Part shown: positions 1-10,660 of the stretch, piece after piece
Layout of the letters: each line of letters starts with the position of its first letter
Position numbering within the stretch: position 1 is the stretch's first letter
Assembly: GCA_007258455.2 (NCBI GenBank)
Contig: VDFB02254991.1
Coordinates: 1-64,000 of the forward strand
Direction: 5' to 3'
DNA from: Sequoia sempervirens
Lineage: Eukaryota > Streptophyta > Pinopsida > Cupressales > Cupressaceae
Length of the DNA stretch: 64,000 nt
Made by a program: the position numbers and the translations under genes
Notes under the pieces: model-generated
What the model saw: only the letters and a program-made list of their open reading frames with translations
Told to the model about the DNA's origin: nothing
Databases searched by the model: none

Positions 1-330
1 ATAGCACTAAAAGGTAAATTATGTTTTGAAGATGTTTCTAATAATTTATTAAATGAAGAAATGCACAGGAAATCTATGGGAGAGGAAATTCCAAATATGG
101 AGGCATTAACCCTTGGTGACTATGGAAGAAACCACATAGAAATAACTCAAAGTGATCAATTTCTAGAGAAACGTCAAAGTCTAGGCATGGAAGAATTGCA
201 TGCTATTATTATGGAAAACTAGGTCATATTAGAGAGCATTGTTGGAAATTAAATGGGGAGCAAAAGGAGCAAAAGGTAGCCAACAATAATGAGGAAAGAA
301 AATTGTTGTTTCAGAAGGCGAGGTATTAAT
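1..330 (+). pseudogene. copia gag C-terminus with damaged zinc knuckle
   Basis: The piece entering at the window edge reads as the end of a copia gag protein. At 201-242 one frame gives CYYYGKLGHIREHC. This is a CCHC knuckle (normal spacing C-x2-C-x4-H-x4-C) in which the second cysteine is Tyr (TAT instead of TGT), so zinc binding would be lost. The upstream stretch (1-110) is in another frame, so at least one frameshift lies between. The start is outside the window. Confidence 0.65.
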
Positions 331-351
331 TACTGTTTCTTATGAAGATGC

Positions 352-630
352 ATGTCTTTATCTTCTAATTATGATAGCAATTGGATTTTAGATTTTGGAA
401 CCTCCTATCATGTTACACCAAGAAAAGAAAATTTTATTTCTTATAAATTTGGTAATATGGGTAAGGTTCCCTTGGGTGAAAAAATTATTTGTAATATTGA
501 AAGAATAGGAGACATTCTAATAAAGATAGAAGATGGTTGTAGTTTGTTGGTTAAGTAGGCTAGACATGTACCTGAGCTTGGAATGAATTTCATTTCATCT
601 AGAAAGCTAGATGATGAAGGCTACAAATAG
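352..630 (+). pseudogene. copia aspartic protease remnant
   Basis: The frame starting at 352 reads SNWILDFGTSYHVTPRKENF, which matches the copia protease active-site region where WILDSGxSxHMT is usual. The catalytic triplet is Asp-Phe-Gly here instead of Asp-Ser-Gly. After a stop at 556 the same frame continues with the family-typical VPELGMNFISSRKL motif near 570-605. It would have processed the gag-pol precursor but is inactive by both the active-site change and the stop. Confidence 0.75.
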
Positions 631-767
631 TGTTTGGCAAAGGAGGATGGAAAATTGTAAAAGGTTTATTGGTTGTTGCAAAATGGCAGAAAATAGGCAC
701 TTTCTACACATTGAAATAAAAGTTGCAAAAATGAGATATTGTTATTGCAAAGGAGTTTGTAGAAAAT

Positions 768-912
768 TTGTGGCACAAAAGACTTGGGCACATGACTGAA
801 AGAGGCCTAAAAATTCTTGTTGAACAAAATCTTTTACCTGGGATAAAAGGTACATAATTTAAATTTTGTGAACATTGTGTTATGGGTAGACAGAAAAGGG
901 TATCATTTATAA
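768..912 (+). pseudogene. copia gag-pre-integrase domain remnant
   Basis: The frame at 768 reads LWHKRLGHMTERGLKILVEQ, the hallmark of the GAG-pre-integrase domain before copia integrase. A stop at 855-857 interrupts it. The following FKFCEHCVMGRQKRVSF holds the usual CxHC pair of the integrase zinc finger. The integrase core that should come next is missing: by about 924 the sequence is already in the last third of RT, so an internal deletion joins the two. Confidence 0.8.
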
Positions 913-923
913 GTGTGGAGTTG

Positions 924-1235
924 ATGATTAACAAGTTAAAAGAAAAATTAAGCAAGGCCTTTGCAATGAAGAATTTAGGACCAAAAAGGAAGATTTTTGG
1001 GATGGAAATTATCCATAATAGAGAAAAGAAAAAATTATGGCTATCATAACAATAGTATCTTGAAAAGGTATTGGAAAAATTTAATATGGCCAATGCAAAA
1101 GCTATAGGTACACCGCTTGATTCTCATTTTAAATTAACATCTAATCAATGTCCCACTAGTATTGAAGCAAAGGAAGAAATGTCCAAGATTACATATGCCT
1201 CTATAGTAGGAAGCCTAATGTATGCTATGGTATAC
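924..1235 (+). pseudogene. copia reverse transcriptase, C-terminal fragment
   Basis: From 924 one frame reads INKLKEKLSKAFAMKNLG, then FGMEIIHNREKKKLWLS, a stop, and (from 1071) KVLEKFNMANAKAIGTPLDS and YASIVGSLMYAMV. These are standard landmarks of the last third of copia RT. The catalytic YVDD part and everything before it are gone. The reading is cut at 1235 by the TIR element and resumes at 2039 as TCLEIAHSMGVVSRF, so the RT/RNase H junction was a single frame before that insertion. Confidence 0.85.
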
Positions 1236-2034
1236 GGGTATGTGCAGGATCATCATGGAAAAAACAAGCCCTTAAGTGGCAAAAAATTTAGAAAAATTAG
1301 AGTTAGGCAGCTTGACGTAAAAAAATGAATAAGTTATCTATATTATTTCAAAAATATGTAAGAATAGAATCCATAACGAGAAATTCAGATGGTTTTCTAA
1401 AACTACCTATGTTTGTTTAAAATCTATTTGGGTGAAAATTTGAAATTTTAATGCTGGTAGTACTTAGATTTCAGGGGAAAAATAAGTAGGTGTCTGTCTT
1501 ACCACCCTAACCACAATAAAATGATAATATTTTTTTATAATATTTTAGATATAAGTAGAGGACTCATGTCCCAATGTGATGCATATTTTGTTGTAATTTT
1601 TTTCCAAGTAAATAATTAATTATGAATTTTTTATTACAGCTTTTAAAAAATATAAAACTGCGTATCTAACCACCTTAGCATTGGTGAAAACTTTTCACGA
1701 AATTCAATTTTCTTTTTTAATCCTATGAGTATGAAAAAACATAGAATGTGATGCAATGTTTTGGATTCAAAAATGTGATACTATTTGACTTCCTCGGTGC
1801 TTTTCAATAGGCCTATCAAATGGGACTTTAGTCTCATGAATTCAAAAGAAAAATAGATAATAATTGCGCCAATTAAAATTCACGAAAGTAAAAGACCTAT
1901 AAATTTATATATTAGTAGAGCTAAAATCTCCTTTAAAAACCTTTTGTTTCATCAATTTTGGGTAAAAGAGAAGTCGTCAGCCACATACCCATCATATTGC
2001 CACTTTTTGGCCCATCATGATCCTGCACATACCC
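1236..2034 (+). mobile_element. TIR DNA element, copy 1 (MITE-like, no coding capacity)
   Basis: A 799-bp insertion in the copia RT. The left end is GGGTATGTGCAGGATCAT and the right end is its inverse, ATGATCCTGCACATACCC. The flanks carry ATAC on both sides (1232-1235, 2035-2038), read as a 4-bp target duplication. Removing the insert and one ATAC restores the copia frame. A second CACATACCC lies inside the right end near 1982. No open frame of note is present. Full-length relatives lie at 41878-42672 and 47721-48451 in the opposite orientation. Confidence 0.85.
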
Positions 2035-2038
2035 ATAC

Positions 2039-2620
2039 ACTTGTCTTGAAATCGCACATTCAATGGGAGTGGTAAGTAGGTTTCTTGCAAATCTAGGAAA
2101 AGAACATTAGGATGTAGTTAAATGGATTTTTTAGATACATTAAAGGATCAATCAATCATTTCTTGTGTTTTCAAGATACTAATATCTTGTTGAAAGGATT
2201 TACAGATACCAATATGACATGTGGCATTGACTCTCGAAGATCCACAACATGATACATTTATACTTTTGTAGGGATTGCAGTATCATGGGTATCTAGATTA
2301 CAAAAGGTGGTGGCTCTCTCTACCACAAAGGCTGAGTATGTTGCAAAAATTGAGGCTTGCAAGGAAATTCTTTGGATGAGGAGGTTCTTGGAAGAACTTG
2401 GCTGGCAGAAAGAAAAGTATATACTGAATTGTGATAGTCAAAGTGCAATTCATCTTACCAAAAAACACGCCTTTCATGATTTAAAAAAAGCACATTAATG
2501 TTCGATATCATTGGATTCACCAATTGCTTGATGATGATCTAAGTTAGAGTTGGAGAAAATACACACACAAGACAATCTAGTTGATATGTTAACAAATATT
2601 TTTCCAAGGGATAAGTAGTA
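2039..2620 (+). pseudogene. copia RNase H remnant
   Basis: After the TIR insert the copia frame continues through the RT/RNase H junction. It contains FTDTNMTCGIDSRRSTT, then (2307-2498) VALSTTKAEYVAKIEACKEI, LWMRRFLEELG, NCDSQSAIHLTKK and FHDLKKAH. These match the copia RNase H block (ALSTTEAEY, CDSQSAIHL). The sequence after 2498 still shows the DNLVDMLTK-like end near 2575-2610. Stops at several positions make it inactive. Confidence 0.85.
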
Positions 2621-2770
2621 TCTTTGTAGAACCTTGGTTGGATTGATACAAACGTGATGAAAGAAAAATTGATACAAACGTGATGAAAGACAAATTGGGG
2701 TTGGATTAGTAGCAATGAGATACAAAAATAATACTACTAATAATAACAATAACAAACTTCTATTTGATCT

Positions 2771-2858
2771 CAAGTGGGATATTGTTGTATTTGAGATCAA
2801 ATAAATTAAATTATAATTATGAAAAGTTTAGTGTGGTGGTTTTGGGCAGTTTTAGAAC
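2771..2858 (+). repeat. copia polypurine tract and first 76 bp of the 3' LTR
   Basis: AAGTGGGAT at 2772-2780 is the polypurine tract and the LTR begins TGTTGTATTTGAG at 2783. The last five bases (AGAAC, 2854-2858) are one copy of the target duplication made by the gypsy insertion. The LTR continues at 25314. Confidence 0.75.
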
Positions 2859-4209
2859 TATCAATGCGAGGATACCGGTATGGGTCAAATTACGCTTGAT
2901 CCATGAAGAATCGAACAATAAAAAGCCACCAATACTCGAATCTCAACAAGATCGATCAAACAAAATTAAAACTAAACATTTCATTAAAACCTAACATACT
3001 AAATTATGAAAGCTATCAAAACATATATTCTAATCCATTCAAAACTTATCTTCTCATGGAATTGGTGTTGCATTGATGTAGACCGATGACCCTTTCCCAA
3101 TCCCGTGATAGCGAGCTTGTGTAAGTCGATTCTATGGAAGAGAATCAATGAAACCATGGTGTTTGATGTGCGAAAACCTAAATTATGCTAAAATTAACAT
3201 GATGCAAGCTAAGTTACCATGATTTTATGCTACAAATGATCTAATTATGCAATTGTTAAGATAATTTAAGCTAAAAATGAGCTAAAAGATTAAAACCCTA
3301 ATTTATTTACAAACTAAGATGGATGCATGGAAGCCATTAATGGATGCTCTAAGCTATTATGCAATGAAAATGAACTAAAACAAGCTAAAAAGTGAGTAGA
3401 GGATGAGTAAGTATGTGAGTGAATTTAACAACATACATTTGCAATAAAAGATGGATCCATTTGTCTCCAAATAGTGATCTATTTACAGGAGAGCAAATGA
3501 GGAATGAATGGTTGAGATCAAAAAGATTAATCAACAGTTCAAGATGAAGGGGATGAGAGGCATGGATCATGGATGATGAAAGTTAATCAAAGGATCACAC
3601 AAACAAACACACTTTTGACCTGCTCACACAAGTCAAAGGTAACGTGCTTAGGAGGTTGAAGGTTTAGCTTGTTGAAGAAGCCAAGTGAGTTGATTGGAGG
3701 AGAGAGAATATTCCTTAGAATATCCCTTTTGGAGGAGGAAAAATGTTAATTTACAAATTAAAACAAAGTTTTAGTTGTGCAAAAGGATAAAAATATTCCA
3801 TGGGAATATTCCCTTTGATTAGAGGAAAATTAGTTTAATTGCTAATTAAACAAGGTTTAATTTATGCAATTAGGGGATTAGAGGAATTAAAAGATATTTA
3901 TTAAATTAGATGATTTAATAAATAGGGAGAAAGAATGAGGAAATAGTATTTGGTCGGCTTGCTCAGGGTTGTGCAAAATAAATACAGATGACCCTAAAGG
4001 AGAATTAAGTGTCAATAATTTTGGTTTATAATTTAATAAGTGATTAACCTAATTTAATTCAATTAGGTCCAGATAGGCGAAAATGATCTGACTAATTAGT
4101 CAGCTTCGAATAAGTCAATTAATTAGAAAAGGGGTTGGAGTAAGGAAAAGATGTTTATCATCTTTTGGGATGTGTGACGCTTCAGTTAGAACAATTTTAA
4201 TTGTCTACA
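2859..4209 (-). repeat. 3' LTR of the Tat element
   Basis: 1351 bp. In element orientation it starts TGTAGACAATT and ends in a decayed GCATTGATA where the partner LTR has GCATCAACA. Positions 2859-3928 match the 5' LTR at roughly 97% by eye. Positions 3929-4209, the first 281 bp of the LTR in element orientation, are strongly diverged from it. Confidence 0.85.
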
Positions 4210-4221
4210 TTTTCCCTCTTT
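4210..4221 (-). other. polypurine tract of the Tat element
   Basis: Read on the minus strand, AAAGAGGGAAAA directly precedes the 3' LTR start TGTAGAC. This is the expected position and composition for the plus-strand primer of reverse transcription. Confidence 0.7.
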
Positions 4222-4714
4222 GGGCCGGGGTACCTGCTACTTTTAGTTTAAAGAACATACCAATTGAAAATGCTGCGGAATCAAAAAAATAAAAAATTCT
4301 AATTTTTTAGGCCTAATGAAAAGGATAAAAACTGACTCATACCCCTTGTAAGAGAAAATAGACAAAATTACTGAATTTTGGGTTGATTTCTTGATAACAG
4401 ATAAATTTTCACAAGGTTTCCAAAGGTTTGGGATGCAAGAATAATTCCCAAATACCAAGATGGGAAAAAACCCTAATTTTCTGAAGCAAATGGGTCAGGG
4501 GTGTTTTCATTCATTTTATTGTGCTCATAAAATTCTTGGTTGATCCTCTAACCCTTGTGAAATAATGAATTATTCATTAGGCTTCTCTAACATCTTTGAT
4601 CAAAGTTCACTTGTGAGTTCCGAAGCTACGATTTCCCAGAACCACTAATGTGATTCAAAACCTGATTTGAAATTTGAAATTTTGATGCATTTATTAGGCG
4701 TTAGAATTTAGAAT
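4222..4714. other. Tat 3' region without recognisable gene
   Basis: AT-rich sequence between the polypurine tract and the palindrome cluster. Short open frames only; I see no motif in it. Confidence 0.5.
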
Positions 4715-5040
4715 TTGGTGGCATCGCTATATAGCGATGCCCAAACTTCAATTGACAATGCCCAAATAATATATGGTGATGCACATATATATGGCGACAC
4801 TTTTGCCAATTTGAAATTAGGGTTTCATATTTTAAATGGAGATGTAGTTGTATCTAGTGACACACTTGCTGATTTGAAAGTTAGGGCTAGTTTAGGGAAA
4901 ATTCTAAATCACGACGCCAACTTGTTTGGGGATGCAAATGAAAATTTGAAATTCAAAATGCATTAGGTGGCATTGTTTTAATTTTGAATATAGTGACGCT
5001 ATTGTAAACAGTGATGCTATTGTGATTTCTAACCCAAAAA
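4715..5040. repeat. cluster of GCGATGC/GCATCGC motifs with a 20-bp palindrome
   Basis: GCATCGCTATATAGCGATGC at 4721-4740 is a perfect 20-bp palindrome. Variants of the half-site (GATGC, GCGAC, GACGC, GTGATGC) recur roughly every 20-50 bp up to about 5030. The same motif set appears beside the primer site of this element (20440-20720) and in the leader of the second Tat copy (54670-54930). Confidence 0.7.
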
Positions 5041-5059
5041 TTCCAAATAACTCCAAATT

Positions 5060-6860
5060 TTGATGATTTCCTGACAGTGTGCACTTCGTGGGTGCATGAG
5101 GTCTTCCATCCATTGATGTTGAGGGCGCATAGGCCGAAAATACTTGAGAGATTGGGTGATATGTCATAGTTGCGCTAGGAGCACCTGAGAGTGATCAGAC
5201 TATGGTATATCACCTACACTCTTGTTATGAGGACACATTTAGCTATGATGAGAGCTTTGTGTGAGAGATGGCATAGTGAGACCTCATCCTTCCACCTTCC
5301 AATGGGGGAGGTGATAGTTACCTTGAAGGATGTTTAGCAGATATTGTGATTTCCTATCCATGGTGATCGTGTGATTTATGACCCCGATGCTGGATTTGAT
5401 GCCTTTCTTGAGGTGATGGAGATGGACCAGATTGCATTGGTCACATCTCAGATAGATTTAGGGACATACAGAGGTCACATGCCAACCTTCAAATTGAACG
5501 TTGCGGCCATCATTTTAGGTTTGGTGGCTCTGAACAGACGTGGCTGATTTTTCAGCCCAAGATGGGGCTTGGCTTGGCATGGAAATGAATGCTATACAAG
5601 AGGACTCTTTTTGTGTGGGGGCCTATGATGCTAGCCTCCCTATACCATGATTTGTATGATTTTGTTTATTGTAATGGGAGAGCCCTCGGTGCAGGTGTCA
5701 CTCTTCTTCACATCTGGGAATGGCAACACATTGCAATGCTTCGATCCATTGTACAAATGGAAGATGTGGAGCTAGATGATCCCGTTGTATGGAGATATCG
5801 AGGTGCCATTACACTTAGGCACACTAGTTAGATTAGGCTCTCATATTGGTGATGGGTCATAGATGATATGACAGTGTTCAACTGGCGGCCATGGCTCAGA
5901 TGTTAGCCTAGTTTGATGATGTACAACAACTTTATTTTGCTAGACAAACCTGTTACATGCAGGGCCATGAGCATACCATGATCAAGCGGTACCTTCCTGA
6001 CAGAGTGGCCAGATAGTTTGGAGATGTACAGGATAGGCCCAATGATGCCTACAGGGCTATTTTTTGTGCGATTAGCTAGAGAGGTTCCCACATGGGGGCT
6101 GACGATTCTAGCTCTAGAGGTCATTGAGAGTTTTTGCCAGTTGGTTGCCTAGCCTTGGGCATATGATCAGGGTTATCCCATAGTGCAGACCACTCTAGCT
6201 TACAATGCATGGTTCGTCCCATGATGAAAACTTACAAACCCTATAGGTGCTCCTCCAAGAGGGAGGCCACGAGGCAGGGGTGTTAGGGGCAAGGGATAGG
6301 GAGGCTAGGATGGCCAGGATGGACAGGTTTTGAGAAATCCTCTAGTGGGACAACAACCTCCTCAGTAGCCTCTAGTAGTGCAACAATAGCTAGTACCACC
6401 ACCACCACCACCAAATTCATGTGATGCTCAGATACAACAACTACTTGTAACAATAGATGCAGGCTTTGATAGGTGAGTAGGACCAGGACCTCCAGTAGGT
6501 TTTGGTTGTGACTGCTGAGCAAGACCAAGCTCGACATCAGGTGGTTGCAGTGATAGCCAAGAGGGATGTGACTTTACAGAGAGTACAGGCTATCATTGGA
6601 TAGAGAGACCAGGAGGTGGCAAGGCGACAATAGATTGAGGTCATGGTAGTAGCCACACATGGTCAGACTATTTCAACGAGGTTGTATAGAGAGGTTGTCA
6701 TATAGGTTGCATACTATAGGAAAGATTATCACAGGGATGTTCTAGTTGCTTTTCGATAGCCCAATTTTTCATAGAGTAGTGACACACATCCCCATGTAGA
6801 GGAACAGCCTGAGCGGCAGGCTAGAGAGGGTAGCAACCACTAGGGCTAGCTTTTTGATAT
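5060..6860 (+). pseudogene. antisense plant-mobile-domain (PMD) gene, decayed
   Basis: On the plus strand, opposite to gag-pol, a protein frame is readable in pieces. From 5248 it reads MRALCERWHSETSSFHLPMG, then EVIVTLKDV, a TAG, FPIHGDRVIYDPDAGFDAF and FKLNVAAIILGLVALNR. In another frame at 5589-5831 comes WGPMMLASLYHDLYDFVYCN, then ALGAGVTLLHIWEWQHIAML. This order is that of the plant mobile domain (aminotransferase-like PMD family): RWxxETxxFHLPxGE, an LxDV loop, PIxG, then LAxLYxxL and GxxLLxxWxWxH. The C-terminal part (6240-6860) is Pro/Gln-rich. Many stops make it non-functional. PMD proteins occur both as host genes and inside transposons; the position between integrase and 3' LTR indicates capture by the element. 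Family assignment is by motif recall, not by search. Confidence 0.72.
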
Positions 6861-6989
6861 ACAAACACCTTTTTATTTTTCCCCATTCTTTATACTAATA
6901 TACATTCATGGGCTCCTTTTTGATAGCCTTGTGGATATTGTACTTATTATTGATGTACATACACTAATCCAAATTTTGTACCATGACAC

Positions 6990-7480
6990 ATTTTTTGATA
7001 CATATATGATATAAATGATTCATGCTATGATGTGTTGACTTTATTTCATGATGGATGATGATGTATGGATGCATATATATGATCATGTATGGATGCATTT
7101 TATTTTTGTGCCTATGTGATATGCATGGATGGATGCAATGTTATGTTCTTTTTCATTTATCTTTTCACAATATGATATGGATGGATGATTATGATATGTA
7201 AATGTTATGGATGCATTTATTTTTGTATATTTTCTATGCATTTTTACATGATGACAATGTATACATATGGATGGACGAATGCAAATTCTTATGATATGCA
7301 ATGATTTAAGATGCTTAGAATAACAAATCTATATTGTTCATTACAACTTAAATGATAATGCAAACTGTATGATCTGATATGCTATGATTATGAGATGCAT
7401 GTATGTTGATGGATGCTATGATTATGATATGATTATGAGATTCATATATGTTGATGGTTTGTGGATGTAGGATGGATGCA
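6990..7480. repeat. degenerate ATGGATG/ATGCAT-rich repeat tract
   Basis: Repeated TATGGATGCAT, ATGATATG and GGATGGATG units in shifting spacing; low complexity, no gene. It lies in the Tat 3' non-coding region. The rest of 6870-8390 is AT-rich with no recognisable gene. Confidence 0.6.
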
Positions 7481-8389
7481 TTGATGGTGTTTTTTGTGTT
7501 ATGATATTAAGTTAGCATAGAGAGAAGATAGAAGAATAAAGAATGTTTGTTGTTGATGATAATTGCTTCAAAAGATACAAGTAGTCCTTGAACCATCGAG
7601 ACTTTATTAGAGATGTTGATGAGACAAATCTAAAATGCAGGATGGGATGCTCACAGTTCGGGATTGGGATTTTTCATTGTTCCTTATTGTTTGGTATAAC
7701 ACATAGACACAATGCATCAAGGTATTGATAACCAAGATGATGTTGTATCTAGTGTAATGTACTTTGACTCAATAAGTAGATATGATAGTTCTTATTGACA
7801 ACTTGAAATATAGAAACATCATTGGAATGTAAGTTAGAAGCTTAGAATTTATTGGACCAAAGCATACACAATAGTCAACAACATACTTCAAACAACCTTC
7901 CTACACACAACTAAGCAAGTATGCACCAAGATTATTTTACAAGAGTATCCACAAGCACAACAAATGAAAGATAATGATTGATGCCCCATTCCTTTCTCTC
8001 TAAATATTTTTAGATAGAAATCATCGAGAGGTCCTCAAAATGGGTCATTAAGATAAAACACAAGAAAATATCAAATACAAACAGTCAGTGTTATCTATAG
8101 CTCTTCCCTAGTTTAAGTTTAGCTGAGGTGATATCTGATGTTGATGTCCATTGCAAGAAGGATACATCCTAGGACATGTTGATCAGAGGGTTGTTTGATG
8201 TTAGGGAAATGATGATAAGATGAGCCATTGCTATAAACTTCACTGACACATTTACCTATGATTTAGACTGTCGATTTTGACTTTTAGGTTCATACTGTAT
8301 GACCTGCTATACTTGTTTTCTATTTTTTTCACCAAAGGGTGAAGGTGACGATCATTTATGATGGGTGAAAGTTTATTGCGGTTGAAAGC

Positions 8390-9205
8390 GAGATGGGATG
8401 GATGGGTTTTGGATTTTTCTAGAGTATTTCAATGTTTTTGGTATTTTGAAATGTTTTGAGGCTATTTTTGGCCTTTTTTGAATTTTTATATGAATGTTTA
8501 GGATTTTTTATTTTTTGAGGTTGTTTAGGGTTTTCTAAATATTTGAGGCTTTTTAGGTTTTTACCATTTTCTATTGTTTTTTTATTTTCCATTTTTGAAT
8601 GTTTTTGTGTTTTCTAAATACTTGGATGTTTTTGGGTTTTCTAGAATATTTGGATGTTTTTGGATTTTTGAGAGTTTTACAAATGTTTAGGGGTTTTCTG
8701 AGAATTTGGATGTTTTTAGATTTTCTTGAGAGTTATTTGGATTTTTTTGGATTTTTAGAGTTCCAACCAAGAACCTAACTTAAAGACCTATCCTAGGGGC
8801 CTCGAGGGCTAATCAAAGATTAGCCTTGCCTACGTTATACACGCAAAGACCACATACTTCAACTGACTCAACCCATTTACAAGAAAAAGATATGAAAAGA
8901 CAAGAGACGACAACTAATTACAACAGATTTGTTAAAGGATTGACCTAGGGTGTCTCGGGGGCACATCAATGATGGTCTTTCCTACGTTCAAGCTCAGAGA
9001 CAACATAGTTCGACAAAGAGACATTGTTTTTGGTTTTTTCGATGTTTGATATTTTTTAGGGTTTTTATGTTTTCTGGATGTTTTGGATTTTTCCTCTACA
9101 ATTTTTTGAATCTTTTTGGATTTTTGCTATACAAGATTTTGTAAATGTTTTTGGATTTTCTAGATAATATTTTATGAATATTTTTGGTGTTTTTTGATAA
9201 GATTC
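8390..9205. repeat. decayed tandem repeat, T-rich ~28-bp unit
   Basis: Units resembling GATGTTTTTGGATTTTCT alternate with AGAATATTTG-like spacers at 8400-8765 and again at 9025-9205. Between them (8766-9020) two diverged copies of a segment beginning GACCTA and containing CCTACGTT lie about 170 bp apart. No coding potential is seen. Confidence 0.55.
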
Positions 9206-9606
9206 CTAATTACCCCAAGATATACAAGAATCTGATATGACTCATAACGCGATGCCCCCAGTGTGACATGTTAACCTACTTTGATAAAGGCAAGACAAAT
9301 TGTCCTTTGGAATATGCCAAGTAGTGCTAAAGGATTCATGATACCTTACAATGTCAAGCCATGATAAGGATGTGAATGGGGGATAAATGGTGATGCAAAT
9401 AATGATAGGAAAAAAGAGCCAAAGAATAGATGGAGATGCTTTATTTATGCAAGGTGCCTGTTTGCCAGGTTTTCACCAAGGTACTTTCCCAAAGTGCCAC
9501 CAAAGTGGTTTTCACTAGAGGATGATCTTTTTTTTTCAATCGTTTTTCTCATTTTTTGATTTTTTTGTATTTTCTAATTTATACCCTTCATGTTTAGGCA
9601 TAATTT

Positions 9607-10660
9607 TTTTTGAGATGCAAGTTGTTCATTGGCTCCTACAAGGGTTCACCTTCAGGGGTTGATAGTTGGTATGATCCTGATCCGTAGCTTGCTGTGATGA
9701 CAAAGGGACCCAACCAGTTAGGCTCAAACTTTCCTTTGTTTTCTTGATCTAGAAGGTTCTTCTGATTTTGCTTTAAGACAAGATCACCTACCTGGAATGA
9801 TCAATTTTTTTTTTTCTTGTTATAGCTCTATTTTAGTTGGTTTTGATACACTTGAAAATGATTAAGGGCATCAAGACGACGTTCATCCAAGAATTCTAGC
9901 TCATTTAGTCAAAACACTCTGTATTCTTCCTTAGATATCAGATTCTTCAATGACACTCGCAATGATGGGATCTCAACCTCAATAGGCAAGATAGCTTCTA
10001 ATCCATAGACCAGGGAGAAAGGGGTTGCACTTGAAGGTGTGTGGATATTGGTTCGATAAGCCCAAAGAGCGAGATTTAGCTGTAGATGCCAGTCATGACC
10101 AACTTCATTTTAACTATTTTCTTTAGGATTTTTATGATAGTTTTGTTCATTGCTTCTACTTGGCCATTGCATTGGGGATAATATGAGGTAGAGAATTGGT
10201 GTTGGATATTGAATCTTTGACCCAAATCCTTCACATCTTGATTCTTGAATGGTGTTTTGTTGTCTGAGATGATGGTTTATGGTACACCATAATGGAAAAT
10301 TAGGTAATTTAGGATAAACTTGGCTATCTACTTCCCTGTTATGTAGGTCATAAGAATGGATTCATCCCACTTAGTAAAGTACTCAGTGGCAGTTACGATA
10401 GACTTATGGCTATTGGATGAGGTTGGAGTGATTTTTCCTATGAGGTCAAGTCCCCACTATGAAAAAGGCCATGATGTAATCATTGGTTGTAACTCTTGAG
10501 TTGGAGCATGAATCAAATCCCCATGTTGTTGACATTGGATGCATTTTTGCACATACTGATGAGCTTCTTTTTCCATGGTTAGACAATAGTACCTTGTCCT
10601 CAATAGTTTCTTAGCTAATGTCATACCGCTAGAATGGGACCCACATATGCCATCGTGTAC
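9607..10660 (-). pseudogene. Tat integrase, broken
   Basis: Reading leftwards from 10660: HDGICGSH and YVQKCIQCQQHG give the HHCC zinc finger. GLDLIGKI supplies the first catalytic Asp, TIISDNKTPFKN the second, and STSYYPQCNGQVEAMNK the catalytic Glu. ALWAYRTNIHTPSSATPF and GDLVLKQNQKN with FEPNWLGPFVI are the usual C-terminal landmarks. The sequence is collinear with Tat integrases. At least five stops and one or more frameshifts are present, so no enzyme could be made. The catalytic D-D-E residues themselves are still readable. Confidence 0.88.

Noticed and set aside
6990..9205. Regularly spaced repeats as a CRISPR array or satellite
   Set aside because: Units are degenerate, spacing is irregular and there are no unique spacers; it is eroded low-complexity DNA inside a plant retrotransposon.
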